Assembly (NCBI GenBank): GCA_025526935.1
Contig: JAHLKD010000124.1
Span: forward strand, 62,001-126,000
Direction: 5' to 3'
DNA length: 64,000 nt
Source of the DNA: Cladochytrium replicatum
Taxonomy: Eukaryota > Chytridiomycota > Chytridiomycetes > Cladochytriales > Cladochytriaceae
Shown: piece by piece, positions 24,000 through 35,199 of the stretch
Layout: each line of letters opens with the position of its first letter
How positions within the stretch are numbered: position 1 is the first letter of the stretch
Notes under the pieces: model-generated
Told to the model about the DNA's origin: nothing
Seen by the model: the letters and a program-made list of their open reading frames with translations, nothing else
The model's database searches: none
Made by a program: the position numbers and the translations under genes

Positions 24000-26900
24000 C
24001 ATTTAAGGTACCTTGATTCACTTGTTCAACAGGATGAAGAGATCAATTAATCAGAAAACTTGGAATACGAGGAGAAAGCTGGAGAAGATATTGATGATCA
24101 CTTTGATGAAGGGATTGCGAAGAAAGTTGAGGAGCCAGCGATGAATTTGATGATCGTAAAGAGTATGCTGAAGATGAAGACGGAGAAGTTTGAGGTTTCT
24201 CTGTTCTGGCACAGATGAACAGAAAGTAGAGTACATGTCATACTCTGTTCCACTCAGTAGCATCCATTTCCCCTCACGTGTCCTTAAGAAAATCATCCAA
24301 GGCTTTGCAGAAGAATTTTGGCTTGGGCTTTTCGCCTTCCAGCTCCGCATTGGATTTGTCTTCATTATCATCAAGCTATTCGGCGCTGCAACTACCGCCC
24401 CCACTGTTAGAACCACGTCCGCCTCCCCCCCTACTGGTGTGACTGCGTCCGCTTCTGATTCCTGGGTGGTGGTTCATCGAGCACATTTGACCTGGGTCTC
24501 GGATGATTGGACTGGGCTACACTTTTGAAAATTGTGATTTTGGGCCAGTTCTTGACTTGCTTGAGCGTTCATTACCCAGCACTACTTTTCTTGACCTGTT
24601 GGACTGAAGAAACTTGCTTGTTGCGGACGTCTGCCAATCGGAATTTCTTTTTTCCTTTTTGTTGGGGAGATCATTGTTTGATTGCAGTGAGGTCGTGCAG
24701 AAACGTTAGGCAAACCAAGGCGAATCTATTAATAAGGGATTTCTTTGCAGGCGTCTGTGGAGACAATCAATGTCTTGGTCCGACGTTGGACCGAAAAATG
24801 TCGAAGTGGATGGGCGAGAGTTCTGTCTGGAAGAACCTCCTGATGAGCTTGTTGCTGTTTTTGGAGTGCAGCGTGGCAAGCCACACCAAGTCGACAATGC
24901 TAGGCATGCTCATGCCCAGAGATGTCTCAGACCAGACCGAAGGCAGTAGCAGCAATTATATTTCCTGTCCCATCTGCGCTCCAGATGATTGTGGTGAGGG
25001 GGAGCTTCTTTGATGAGGGGTTGGCCTGGCCCAAGCGTGAGCTTGAGCTGCTGAAGTGACGCACCTGGCAAGCGCCGTTCTGGCAGCGATGCGGTCACGG
25101 TGCCTGGACATAATCTTGGCAGGTCATGTCAAGGCAGTGGAAAAATGGCGTGGGGCTGCAGAGAAAGCCCATGCCAGTCTCGAGGATGAGCGAGCCGAGC
25201 AAGTCGAGACCCACCACATGTTCACCACTGTGGAGGAGGAGGTTGGCGACATCCAAAAGCAACTTGCCAATGCATTTGCTGAAATGGTGCAGATGAGATA
25301 AGCAATGCAACTTGATGGATGCCATAGAACTTGATGAATTGGCGCAACGCCCCATCAATGATAATGCCGCAAAAATTCAGCAGCTTCAGGATCAAAAGTT
25401 TTTGTTTTGACTCAGTTGTGAGAGGGGATAGATAGTTTTGAACATGAGATGAAGAAGCGTGACAGAATGTGCCAATCTACGAGTGTCTTGGGTTACAGAT
25501 GTGCACTGCCCGCTTCAAGGAGGCCCTGTATGACCTTTTCTGTAACAACAAATTCTTCGAGTCTGCTCATCACCAACTTAACCCTTCAGTTAGACATGGT
25601 GGCTTTTGATTCTTTAAGTTCAGCGATCAATGATGCGGTTAAACTCTTTAGCAGAGCATTCAACAACTGGACCTGTTTGACACAATACTTTGTTTTATTC
25701 AATTTCACAAAACCCAGTTTTCCCAAAGCAACAAAGCTGGAGTTTGATTGTGCGAAGAAAGGCAATCCTTCAATTACTCAGAAGCTGGATCCTTTCAAAA
25801 AGGGGTACTATGGAGAACGCAAGTACTTTGGTGATCCATTTGTGGGGCAAATTCAAAGTGGAAGTCACAGAAGGAACAAGATGCCAAGGAAAAGAAGGAG
25901 GCAAAGGATAAGAAAACTCCACAAAGGCAACATGTACTCATGACCGCAACTGAACTTTAAATTCTTCCAATAGCGACAATTCATCATTAAAAGTGGGACA
26001 AGGTCGGCAATAAAAGAGCAAACAGCCGACGAAAGGAAAGAAGGCAAAATTTTCTTGAATTAGTTGAACAAGCACCTGGACTATATCAAACAAGGGAGGA
26101 AGAAAGAAGAGTGGGAAAGATAAAGAAAAAGCTTTTTGATTCTTAAAGACTGAGATTCTTTCTAGTTATCTCGACAACTTACTGGTAGGGCTGAAGGGCA
26201 GAAAGTTGTGAGGGATGTTCTTGAGGAGCGTTTCATAGTTGAGCTACTACCTAAATCAGTCAACCTTCAGCCTGTGATATCGCCCAAACTAGCCATCATA
26301 GAGGAGCGTGGACACCACTGCTGGAATCGCAGCTGCTAATTCAACCACGTAATCTCAATGTCAGCAGAGCTTGGTGGAATCACCAACGAAAGTGGCATCG
26401 CGGCGGAGAGGATCGCTACCAAAAGCAGCTCTTGATCTTGCTCATTGTGCTCGGGTTTGTTTGATACTGCCACTACTTCTCACTGGCCCTCGTGACTATC
26501 CAGTGCAGTTCCCAGCCACTACTGAGCAAGAAAATGAGCCCGAGGTCAGTTGGCCCAGTGGGATTGAGAATGGTTTCTTAGCCTGGCACACTCCAATATA
26601 GTCAACTTCCTTCTTATAGTTGGTCTGGGCAGTCTCTAGCTGACGACATTTATCCCATGTGGAATAACCATCAGCAGTCAGTCCATTTGGCAAATATGGG
26701 AAATTTATTGATCTAAGTCATTGAGTGTCATGGCTCAGCGCAGTTTACCTTCAGGGATGCAAATGGATGTATCTGGGACATGGTGGGTGATAATAAGTGG
26801 ACAAAGAAGCACCGAAGCTGCTGAGGGATTGAACAACTCCCACTATAGAGCCACTCGGATGAAGGTTCTACATGACCTTGCACCTACAATGAGCCAACTC

Positions 26901-27970
26901 AACCGGCAAAGGCCAGATGTGTATCCTGAACAAAAGTGTGCTCTGTGTAGTGAGGCAATGGCGGACATCAATCATGCGCATGGGCAAAGTCTTATTGGAG
27001 TGGGATTAGGAGAGATGCATAAAACTATGCCCGCAGAGAGCTAGCAAAGGCTGGAATTGATGCTGTTCCTCAATCTGGAGTGCATGAAGTGATTAAACAT
27101 GTGCTCGACAGGTGAACCCCCAGTAGTAGGATGGAGAATACTTAATAGCCATTATGCGGGGTATTGTTCCAGCCAGTTGGGCCCGGACAGTCACAGCACA
27201 CATCACGCAACAGGAGCTTACAGAACCCTCTGTAGATACAGACCAGCAACAACAGCATCGCCTCCAGCCCCAGGATAAGCTAGGCATACCCTGCTGGCGG
27301 ATTGTGTGGAGGACCTCTGAGCTTGCTCAAGTGATAATCTGGAAGCAGAGATGTGAAAAAGTGGTGACTTGGGAGCAAGAAAAAGGCATCACACCACTGG
27401 TAAAGCAAACACAGCCTATGAAGGAGCAGCAGAAAAATGGCCTGGAGCAAATACAGCACAGGACCAAACAGTACCAATGTTTTGATTGCAATTGACAACA
27501 TGCAATAGGAGGTAAATGTCCTATTGAAGCAAAAGAATGGTTTGATGCAAAGATGGTGTGGTTTGCAGGTTTATACAGGAATCAAGAGGCGGAAGCAGGT
27601 GGCTGGGAGGAGCGGGCACCAAAAGTTAGTGGAAGGGGGTTACGTGGCTATCAGAGTCCGTAAAGGCAGTTGTGGAGTCACTCCTGACGACCCAGAACAG
27701 GGCATAGTTGGGAATGGTTAAGTGGAAGTCGGGGGGGGTTGGAATTTTCCTTTTATAGCCGGTTGCAGGCTACCTTGGGGTTTCACACGATGGGACTTCT
27801 GTGGGAGGTGGGCACTCAAGGCTACCTTGGTTGTATGGGATCCGAGTCATTGACTGCTATCTTGTATTCATTATCTTAGTAGAACACGAACTCAAGGCCT
27901 CACTGGGGCACCATAAAACAAAAGGACGTTCTTGAGGAGGTTGGCGAAGATGATGAAGACAAAGAAGGCA
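24000..27970 (+). mobile_element. Decayed, probably transposon-derived region
   Basis: About 4 kb with fragments of coding-like sequence in shifting + strand frames. There are acidic stretches near 24060-24190 (EDIDDHFDEGIAKKVEE) and 27930-28000 (DEDKEGNDQDENENE), a coiled-coil-like piece at 25120-25301 (KAVEKWRGAAEKAHASLEDE), and a frame with repeated shifts at 25449-25943. A retroelement-like segment lies at 26721-27044. No intact ORF, terminal repeat or target duplication was seen. The base composition and lack of introns differ from the neighbouring genes. Confidence 0.45.
26721..27044 (+). mobile_element. Possible non-LTR retrotransposon (reverse transcriptase C-terminal) fragment
   Basis: The frame contains HYRATRMKVLHDLAPTMSQ, then RQRPDVYPEQKCALCSEAMA and DINHAH. 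A leucine-rich segment followed by RRPDxY and a CxxC...H cluster is typical of the region after the reverse transcriptase in LINE-type elements. The expected final Cys is replaced after a frameshift. The similarity is recognised by eye only. Confidence 0.35.
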
Positions 27971-28009
27971 ATGATCAGGATGAAAATGAGAATGAGAACA
28001 ACAAATGAT

Positions 28010-28546
28010 TTTGTTATTTATTTGAATTATTGTTAAATCATGGGCCCATTTGGTTGTTTTATGACAATTTCCAATTGCATGTTCATCCTGTTTGCTAGAA
28101 TTAACAAAATCCTGTGTTCATTCCAAAAGGATGTTGATGGACAGCTTAACAGATTTCCTTGTCCGAAGTTATGGGTTTCTGTTGGCCCATCCTCTAGAGG
28201 TTGTCCCATCCGCGGAGTCCCAGTCACATAACGCTAACAGCACGCAGCTGAATAACACCTCGCTTCGATACTAAATGCACCAAAAACACCACTTACTATT
28301 ACACAGGTGACTTCGACGATTCAATTCAATTGCCAATTCAGCGGTAGAGAAAGGAAATAAACAACAAGGAAACAGGAGTAGTTGTTGGAAAGAACTTTTC
28401 AACTCGATTGTTCTTAACCAACAAACACACGCTCTCGGTGCTATTTTTAAATTTTGTTAATTGTTCGCTGTCTTGTGATGGCAGTGACTACGGAGAATTT
28501 TACCACCCACTGCCACCTGCAACGTTACCACAAACCCACAATCACG
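28010..28546. other. Upstream region of the LRR gene
   Basis: About 540 bp, AT-rich, with no convincing coding sequence. It should contain the promoter and leader of the LRR gene. Confidence 0.4.
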
Positions 28547-31177
28547 ATGGGTGTTTGGGCTCTCGATAAGCTGAAGGCTGAGAATGAGGAAGCCTGGGCA
28601 ATGTGGGCTGAGAATTTCTCCGAAGAGGTATTGTGATTTTAGTTTCAAGCATCGTTGATTCCATGCTCAGCAACTTTGCACCTTCAGGCGGATTCTACAG
28701 AATGGGATACATTTCTGTCCGTTCTAAATCAATATGCTGCCGCGTTATGGGGTGACGATGTCGCTCTTGATACTGAGAAGCTCCGAAAGCGATTGCAAGT
28801 TGGGAGTGATCAGGGTGGTGTTGTAAAGGCCTCATACTTCCGCCTCCTTGTTAAGAACTCTGCAGAGTTTAACTGGCTCAACGGATTCGTTGCGAACAAC
28901 AATGATTTTTCTGATTCCGTTGAAGCTTCAACTCCCGGCAGCCAATCCCAGGCCTCCGAAAGAGTGTTTCGAATGGACATGCCGTCAGGATCGAACAATC
29001 AGAATCCTGGAACAAAGCTCTCAAACCCTTCGATAGGACGGTACCAAGGTGAACCTGCGTCGTCATCCCCGAGTACAAACGCTCACTACGGCCAAAATAC
29101 GACTGATCCTAACCAGTATTACGCATCAAACTCGACCTACTACCAGAGCAACCCCAACACCAGCGCTCTCTATGGCCAATATCAACAAACCTCGAATCCG
29201 ACTTATCCGCAGTATTCGAGCCAACACAATCCGAATCCTGCAGCAGGCTACGTGCCTAACACTAATTATGCTCAGGCTAGCCCAAAGAGAGGAATAAACT
29301 ATGATCAGCAGAGCGATGATGGTTCGAACCACGGGTCTGCTCAAATTTCGACCTACTCCCCAGAATCTTCCACTTACTCTAACATGCCGAGCAACTTACG
29401 AACCGAATATCTGCCGCTCAACCTCCCTAGTGATTCTCTTCTTAATGACGTGAATCGAGTTCTGCCGGGAGGATCTGGTGGCCCTCCCGAAATGAATAAA
29501 GGACAGGGTTCAAAGACTGCATTTGCGGATCCCAATGCTACAACCGTAGTCCCTGCGTTAGCGCACACCAATTCGCTCAACCAGGGAAGTGGCCACCAGA
29601 AGCCATCTTCTCACGGCCCCAACACCTATTCGAGTATGAGTGGATCAACTGCCTATGCAGAAAGCGAGTACCGCTACTCCGCGGACGAACCGAAAGGCGT
29701 CGTCATGTCGCAGGATGGATATTACCCCGTCGAACAGTTCAGGCATATGAGCCACCTCTCTGACCCCGTTTCGCCCCGATCGCCTCTGAGCCCTAGCGAA
29801 CCGCAGGGACGTTTGGCGCCACCGTCTCCGCGTTATCCAACTCCAGTTAACTCGCCTTCGTTCTCCCCGGGAATGGTGCGAAAGCCGTCTGGTGGAATGC
29901 CGTCTCCGGGTATGACGCGGAAGGCGTCGAATGGGTCTGTCATGACCTCGGAGTTCCCGCGATATGGAGATAACATGGCTACTCGCCAACCAAGTATCCC
30001 TCAACCTCAACTTGCCCGTGTCGACAGTTTCTCTTCCGCCAACGAGAACGAACCGAAAACTCCGGCTCCCGGTTACGTTAAAAACGAAAATGAAGCCAAA
30101 AATAACGCATACATCAGGAGCGAGAGCGAGATTCCGTTCGACGAGTTGACCTTCATGAAGCTGTCTACAGAAAACCCTGACGGCGCCATCTTTTGGAAAC
30201 AATCGTTCGGTCAGAATTACAAGGTTGAATGGCCTCAATTTGTGTCCACGGTCAAGATGTATGTCAAGCTGAAGCTGTGGAGCCGTGCGTCTCTTGACGA
30301 ACAGAAGATTGCGGTTGATCTCGAGCTCCATGGAGTTGTATCGATTGTTGCATATCGAAAGATTGTGGGGCCTTTCAATTCGATGACATGGCTCAACCCT
30401 TATATTGTTGATCGATTTGCCAAACTTGCAGCGGTTCACGGTTCTTGGGACGTGCAGCGAGGGCGATGGGAAGTTGTGGGACTTCCCCTGACCGACGAAC
30501 AGTTGCACCTGACATGCGACGCACTTCGTCCTGTTGACCCAAAGCTGTTCAACCTTGTCACCATCAAACAACTCTGCTGGATCCAGAACAAGCCGAACGA
30601 GGCACACATTAAGACGCTCGGGGACAGTTTGACGCTCAACCGCAGCCTCCGTATTCTCATCCTTTGGCGCAACGACATTGGTGATGGAGGTGCAACTGCG
30701 CTTGGCCAGGCTCTTCAGCTGAATTCGACGTTGGAGGAGTTGAACCTGCAGTCCAACAAAATCGGCGAAGTCGGAATTTCGGCAATCGCAATCTCATTAA
30801 AGTCAAACTCCAGCTTGAAGAAGTTGGATTTGAGAGAGAACGAAGCGAAGGATAAGGGTGCCGTTGCACTTGCCGATGCGCTCAAACAAAATTCGACCCT
30901 TATCCAACTCAACATCAGCAGGAACGAGATTGGTGTGGAGGGAGGGACTGCACTGGGTTCTGCGCTGCGAGAGAACAAGGCGTTGACCAAGTTGGATGCT
31001 GCTGTCAACCCAAAGCTTGGTGAGTTGGGCATGACTGCCCTTGTGGATGGTGGAAGCGACTGTAAGACGCTCACGCACTTGGGGCTGAGTGAGTCTAACC
31101 TAAGCTTCTTCGCCAAGAGGAATTTGCAGAAAATAGTAACGACGAAGAAGAGGAAGGACTTGATTGTGTTGTTGTAG
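28547..31177 (+). CDS. Leucine-rich-repeat protein with a duplicated Trp-rich module
   Basis: Exon 1 (28547-28627) encodes MGVWALDKLKAENEEAWAMW and ends at GTATTG; exon 2 runs 28688-31177; total 856 aa. Module 1 (residues about 15-95) has W-x3-F, STEWDTFLSVLNQY, L..L......GGVVKASYFRLLV and FNWLNGFV. A low-complexity Ser/Pro/Asn/Tyr-rich linker of about 400 residues follows. Module 2 (about residues 510-600) repeats the layout: FWKQSFG, VEWPQFVSTVKMYV, HGVVSIVAYRKIVGPFN, MTWLNPYI. The C-terminus has ribonuclease-inhibitor-type LRRs of about 28 residues (LNSTLEELNLQSNKIGEVG, NSSLKKLDLRENEAKDKG, NSTLIQLNISRNEIGVEG). No nucleotide-binding domain was seen, so it is not an NLR. Probably a scaffold or signalling protein; function unknown. 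Confidence 0.8.
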
Positions 31178-31387
31178 AGATTATTTCATCCGGTTTTGAT
31201 TTATGCTGGTTTGTTTGCCCCTCCAAAAATTTTCCTATTCCATGGGTTCGCCTTGCAGCTCTGCATGGCGACATCTCTCAGCGTAGCGTTGCTTGTATAC
31301 TTACTTGTCATACTGCTCATGTATCGTATCGAGGCGGCCGTTATTAATGTAGCTAAGCTTTTAAAATCAAAGCAATATCAAAAATAA

Positions 31388-32070
31388 GTGCAAAAGTTGA
31401 CCTTTGTGGCTAAACGTCCCACGGAGGACACCACGACTTCTCCTGAAAACCACTGTGGAGCTACAAGCACCATTGCAAACTTTCAGATGTCACAGCTCTT
31501 CTGGCCGATACAGCGCGCTCCCACTTGTTGCAGAAAGATTTCGTTCAGGGAACCGCGTTTGGAACTCCTAACCACAAGAGAAGGAGGAATAAAGCTTAGT
31601 GTTGGTGATCCTGTTCTGGACGCCACGTTGCAAGGGGTTAAGTGCTGGGACTCTCACTGAAATAACTGGCCCAAGCGGATCAGGAAAAACACAGCTGGCG
31701 TTGCAGATGTGCGTGATGGTTCAGCTTCCTTCTGAGCTCGACGGTTTAGATGTAGGTAAGTAGTACCGTGATAGTTAATTTAAACTATGACGTTTTTCGA
31801 TAACGTAGATGCGGTCTATGTATCAACTGAACAAAGGCTTCCCTCGGCTCGTCTTTTCTCTATAGTCAACGATGTTGCAACGCAGCCCTGGTATTGAGCT
31901 TGATCCGGACTCACTGGGTAGCAATATTTTCATCCTTCATGTTCGAGATCGCGAAACGCAGAACCATATTCTTTCATATCAGCTCCCAGTACTATCCGCC
32001 TCCTGATCCTGGATTCTTTCGCACGACCTCCCGTGGTTTCATGGAAGATACCACCACCACACAAGCTGAA
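31388..32070 (+). pseudogene. RAD51-paralogue (XRCC3-like) gene, frameshifted
   Basis: RecA/RAD51 family recombination ATPase, closest by eye to XRCC3. The first segment ends with ELLTTREGGIKLSVGDPVLD and ATLQG. Walker A is in GTLTEITGPSGSGKTQLALQ, followed by MCVMVQLPSELDGLD. Across a GT-AG intron comes DAVYVSTEQRLPSARLFSIV. Then NIFILHVRDRETQNHILSYQ and a Walker B-like RLLILDSFARPPVVSW. Joining these needs a +1 shift at about 31640, another at about 31885 and a third before the Walker B. After about 32060 the family signal is lost, so the last third of the domain is missing. Three shifts plus truncation make it most likely a relic. Confidence 0.6.
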
Positions 32071-32079
32071 CCCAACAAT

Positions 32080-32689
32080 CCAACATTGCACCGCTGAGAA
32101 ACCAGTCATGAGATCCGATTCGGCGCGCCTGATCTTCTTCCCAAAGGCGGAAAATCCTCGGAGCTCGAGGCGAAGGCGTTCGTTCTTAAGGCCGTCGAGC
32201 CACTTTCTCAACTGAAGATCAGCTTCTTGCCGTGAAGATGCGCTAGGAACCTTTTTTGTGGCATAATCTCCAGCACCATTACAGGACGGCCTTAGCGCTG
32301 AACTTGCTTTTCCAATTGGAATCGTTATTAGCATTTCTGGAGCGACACGTATCTTTCTTCATACTTGAAGGTGGAGTAGAGCAGCACGTTGTAAGGTGGA
32401 TAGAAATGACTTGATTCTTTGCATGATTCCAAGAATCGATCCACAACGTGCCAGACGTGATTCATTTGAGATATCTTGCTTGGTGGATATAGTGATTAAA
32501 GATGGCGATCAAGATTCCCTCGACACGACTTTGGGCATGGATACATGTCGATCTTCCCAACACACTCATACCGACGATCTATCAACGGATTCTTGATGAT
32601 GACGATCCACATCCGAGAGACATTGGGCAACACTTAGATTGGGGGCGTGTTTTTATCCAGTTTATTGATTTCGCAGCACCTGTTTTAAG
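32080..32689. other. Region between the XRCC3-like and DUF4419 relics
   Basis: About 600 bp with open frames on both strands but no recognisable domain. It may hold decayed sequence from either neighbouring relic. Confidence 0.35.
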
Positions 32690-33716
32690 CTATGCCCACG
32701 AAGTTACCGGACGAATCGTAACATTATCACCGTTCACACAGTAGCCCAATGTCCCCATACACACAATCGCCTCGAATACTTCGCCATAGTTGTCAATTGT
32801 GAGCGGGCAGGTTGCATAACCTGGTGGAATGTTCCCCGTTTCCAGGACACACCATGGTGTATCGATCGGTTCCGAATCAAACCAGACCCTGCGGTTATCC
32901 CCCCGCCACTGCCCGTCCTTATCGAACACGGCAAACACGGTGATCCAACCAGAAATGTACCGTGGCCCCGATCCTCAGTTCCTGTTGCTACAAATCTTTT
33001 GCCAGAATTCCAGATTCACTTTCCCATCATAAGCGTCCACGAACTGCTGCAGCACAGGAAGAAGCATCTTGGACCACGACTTGCAATGAGAGCCGGATTG
33101 GGAGAGCCGGATTGCCCGGGCATGGATATCAATTCAATCCCCTCGCGTTCCTTCCAGTGAGATGCGAGGGATACCACAGCGCAACGACCATTTGTATGTA
33201 AAGAAATTTTGGCAATCGCCATCAGCATCATCCTTGCCGACTGCCTTGTCGGTAGCGGTCGTTGTGCTGAACGAGGGAACCACCCATTGACGAATTTCTG
33301 GGTACTTAACGTTCTGATCGATAAGATCTTCAAACCAGCGACCACTTGAGAAAAGAGTCCAGGGTCTGTAACTGATCCCCGGTCACAATTTCCAAGGCTT
33401 TCTTCCCCTCAAAGCTCACAAATTGGTCACGGAGCTCCTTCCCATGGGTCTCCATATACTTTGCGAACTGCGCTATTATCGCAAGCCAGACATCATCCGG
33501 GCGAATAATGAGGGAGTGGTGGTCGTTGTAGCCCTTGCACACTACCCCCACGAAGCTGGTAAAGTTTAAAGCCGATTAGATTCAGGGGAGCGATGTCGTG
33601 GGCAAGGCGTTGATACACGGTAAAATCGAGCAGAGAAAGAGTGCGGTCACGACGTTGATACACGGTAAAATCGAGCAGAGAAAGAGTGCGGTCACGACGA
33701 AGAGCTTCACTGCAAA
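32690..33716 (-). pseudogene. DUF4419-domain protein relic with a signal-peptide-like start
   Basis: The N-terminal half reads GYNDHHSLIIRPDDVWLAII then QFAKYMETHGKELRDQFVSF, a hallmark of DUF4419. The middle (WFEDLIDQNVKYPEIRQWVV) and the end (WITVFAVFDKDGQWRG, GNIPPGYATCPLTIDNYGE) also fit. They are broken by a frameshift near 33345, a TGA at a position where the family has Trp (about 33140), a second TGA before GSGPRYISGW (about 32970), and stops between the signal-like peptide and the domain (about 33580). The upstream hydrophobic segment (about 33716-33610) starts with GTG rather than ATG and contains a 45 bp tandem duplication. DUF4419 is of unknown function; this copy is almost certainly dead. 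Confidence 0.68.
33610..33699. repeat. Two exact tandem copies of a 45 bp unit
   Basis: Copies at 33610-33654 and 33655-33699 are identical. On the - strand the unit encodes 15 residues (LFLCSILPCINVVTA), so the hydrophobic core of a signal peptide is doubled in frame. Confidence 0.93.
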
Positions 33717-33720
33717 TAAC

Positions 33721-34124
33721 GTCTTGGTTTTTGGACTAGTGGGAAGCTCGGACGTGGGAATTTATTCCATGCATGGAAGCAATCAATCGGGGCAAGCTGG
33801 TACCACAAACCTGCAGGGATCTTATCTGCGCCGTCCAATAGAAGAAGTCAAAACACGAACCCAGGCCGTATTAATACATGTCAGACCGAAACTTGTTGAG
33901 AAACCAAAGAGCTGGAAGAAAACAGTCTTCACTAATTGATTAATCACCACCACTTCTTGCTCACTTGGGCTTTAAATATAGAAACCGACTGAAGCCTAAG
34001 TATATTTGCTGTATGCGATGTACGTTTTCAAAAAGCTGCTCAAAAGAAACCGCAAAATTCACTAAGACCAAAAATCCTGAAAATAAAACCTTTCCACCCA
34101 ATAGTCGGCAGCAAGAATATCAGA
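33721..34124. other. Spacer between the DUF4419 relic and the secreted-protein gene
   Basis: About 400 bp with no supportable gene; contains the 3' side of the secreted-protein gene. Confidence 0.35.
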
Positions 34125-34820
34125 CTAGCGATGGTCGTGATTCCCATCCTCGTGGTCACCGCACTCCTCGTATAGTTTTGAGGTGCCAGGTGAAGTCCCA
34201 CTTGCTTTCGTGTAAAAGTGATACACAGCTGAGTAAGGCTGCTTCGTGATAACGACGCCTGGAGCTGATGTGCACGAATCCTGAATAGTCCCAAACCGAG
34301 TATCCGCACGGATGACGAACCCGACGTTCGAGAACACGGACCCCGATGAGCTCGTCATAATGGTGATCAACCAGTTGATGTTGACGGCGTTGAAAGTTGT
34401 CTGATTCAAAAGTTTGGTTGTAACTTTCTGCGGTTGCTTGCAGTTGAGCTGCCATGTCGCTTTGCCACCATTAGTGTCCGCTGGAAAAAGGAAGTAGTGG
34501 TAGCCGACTGGGCGTCCTCTCGTTGCAGTTTTATTGCTGTAAGGGTTAGATCCGACTTGGTAGAGAGCCGCTTCAGGTCGATCAAGGGCACTGGTGGTGC
34601 AATTGTAGTTCTAGGGATCGATTGCAATGGTTAGAAGCTGGATCATGAGCCAACCAGTTTTCCAAAATACCTGCGTGCCAACTGCGTACAAGGAAGTGAT
34701 GTACGTGGAATAGGCCAAAGACTGAGTGAACATGCCTGGGAACGTGCTGCGTGGGTCTGTCAAGGCCGCAACCCATCGCAGGATAGAGCACAATAAAAGC
34801 CCGGTCGCAATGAGCTTCAT
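34125..34820 (-). CDS. Small secreted protein of unknown function
   Basis: Two exons. The ATG at 34820 starts a clear signal peptide (MKLIATGLLLCSILRWVAA) with likely cleavage near AALT. Exon 1 continues DPRSTFPGMFTQSLAYSTY to AVGTQ, then an intron with GTATTT donor and CCCTAG acceptor. Exon 2 begins NYNCTTSALDRPEAALYQVG. It continues with GYHYFLFPADTNGGKATWQL, NWLITIMTSSSGSVFSNVGF and CTSAPGVVITKQPY, and ends in a His/Asp-rich tail. There are several possible N-glycosylation sites (NCT, NKT, NQT) and a few Cys. About 210 aa. I do not recognise the fold. Its signal peptide resembles the one left upstream of the adjacent DUF4419 relic. Confidence 0.72.
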
Positions 34821-35199
34821 GATAAACGAATTGGCTGTGATCGTTTGTTTGATCAGAGAGAACTAGGAGCGATGGGCTCATATAGCCGTCAGAAAGTTGC
34901 AAAATAATTTTCAGAACGCGTGCGGCAACCAGTCCGTGCACGACTCAACACCCACAACGCCTCTCGCCGCCGCCAAGAACCTACAATCCATAAAGAAATA
35001 AGGCAACCGCACCAGTAAGATCGCTCGGCGAATGGGCAGATCGAAACATGTGCTGCATGCCGTCGCATGACTCCCTTTCCCTTAGTGCATGAGACACCCA
35101 GATCTGTGACCCTTGAACCAGATCACACCGTAGAATAATCAGATTTTAAACAAATACAAGTTTCCATATTTTATTTCAAGTCTGGTAAAACTTGAACCC
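34821..35199. other. Upstream region of the secreted-protein gene
   Basis: About 380 bp; expected to contain the promoter of the leftward secreted-protein gene and the 3' end of the proteasome relic. No gene seen. Confidence 0.4.

Noticed and set aside
29645-30607. 320-codon - strand frame
   Set aside because: It lies wholly opposite the LRR gene, has no ATG-to-domain logic, and its Arg/His-rich content reflects the reverse strand of a Ser/Pro/Tyr-coding linker.
28547-31177. NLR immune receptor
   Set aside because: LRRs are of the ribonuclease-inhibitor type, but no NACHT/NB-ARC P-loop is present anywhere in the protein.
31930-32334. 134-codon - strand frame opposite the XRCC3-like relic
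   Set aside because: No recognisable domain, and the + strand carries the Walker B-like segment there.
33598-33939. + strand frame with two copies of LIHGKIEQRKSAVTT
   Set aside because: It is the antisense of the duplicated signal-peptide segment of the DUF4419 relic; the repeat explains the frame.
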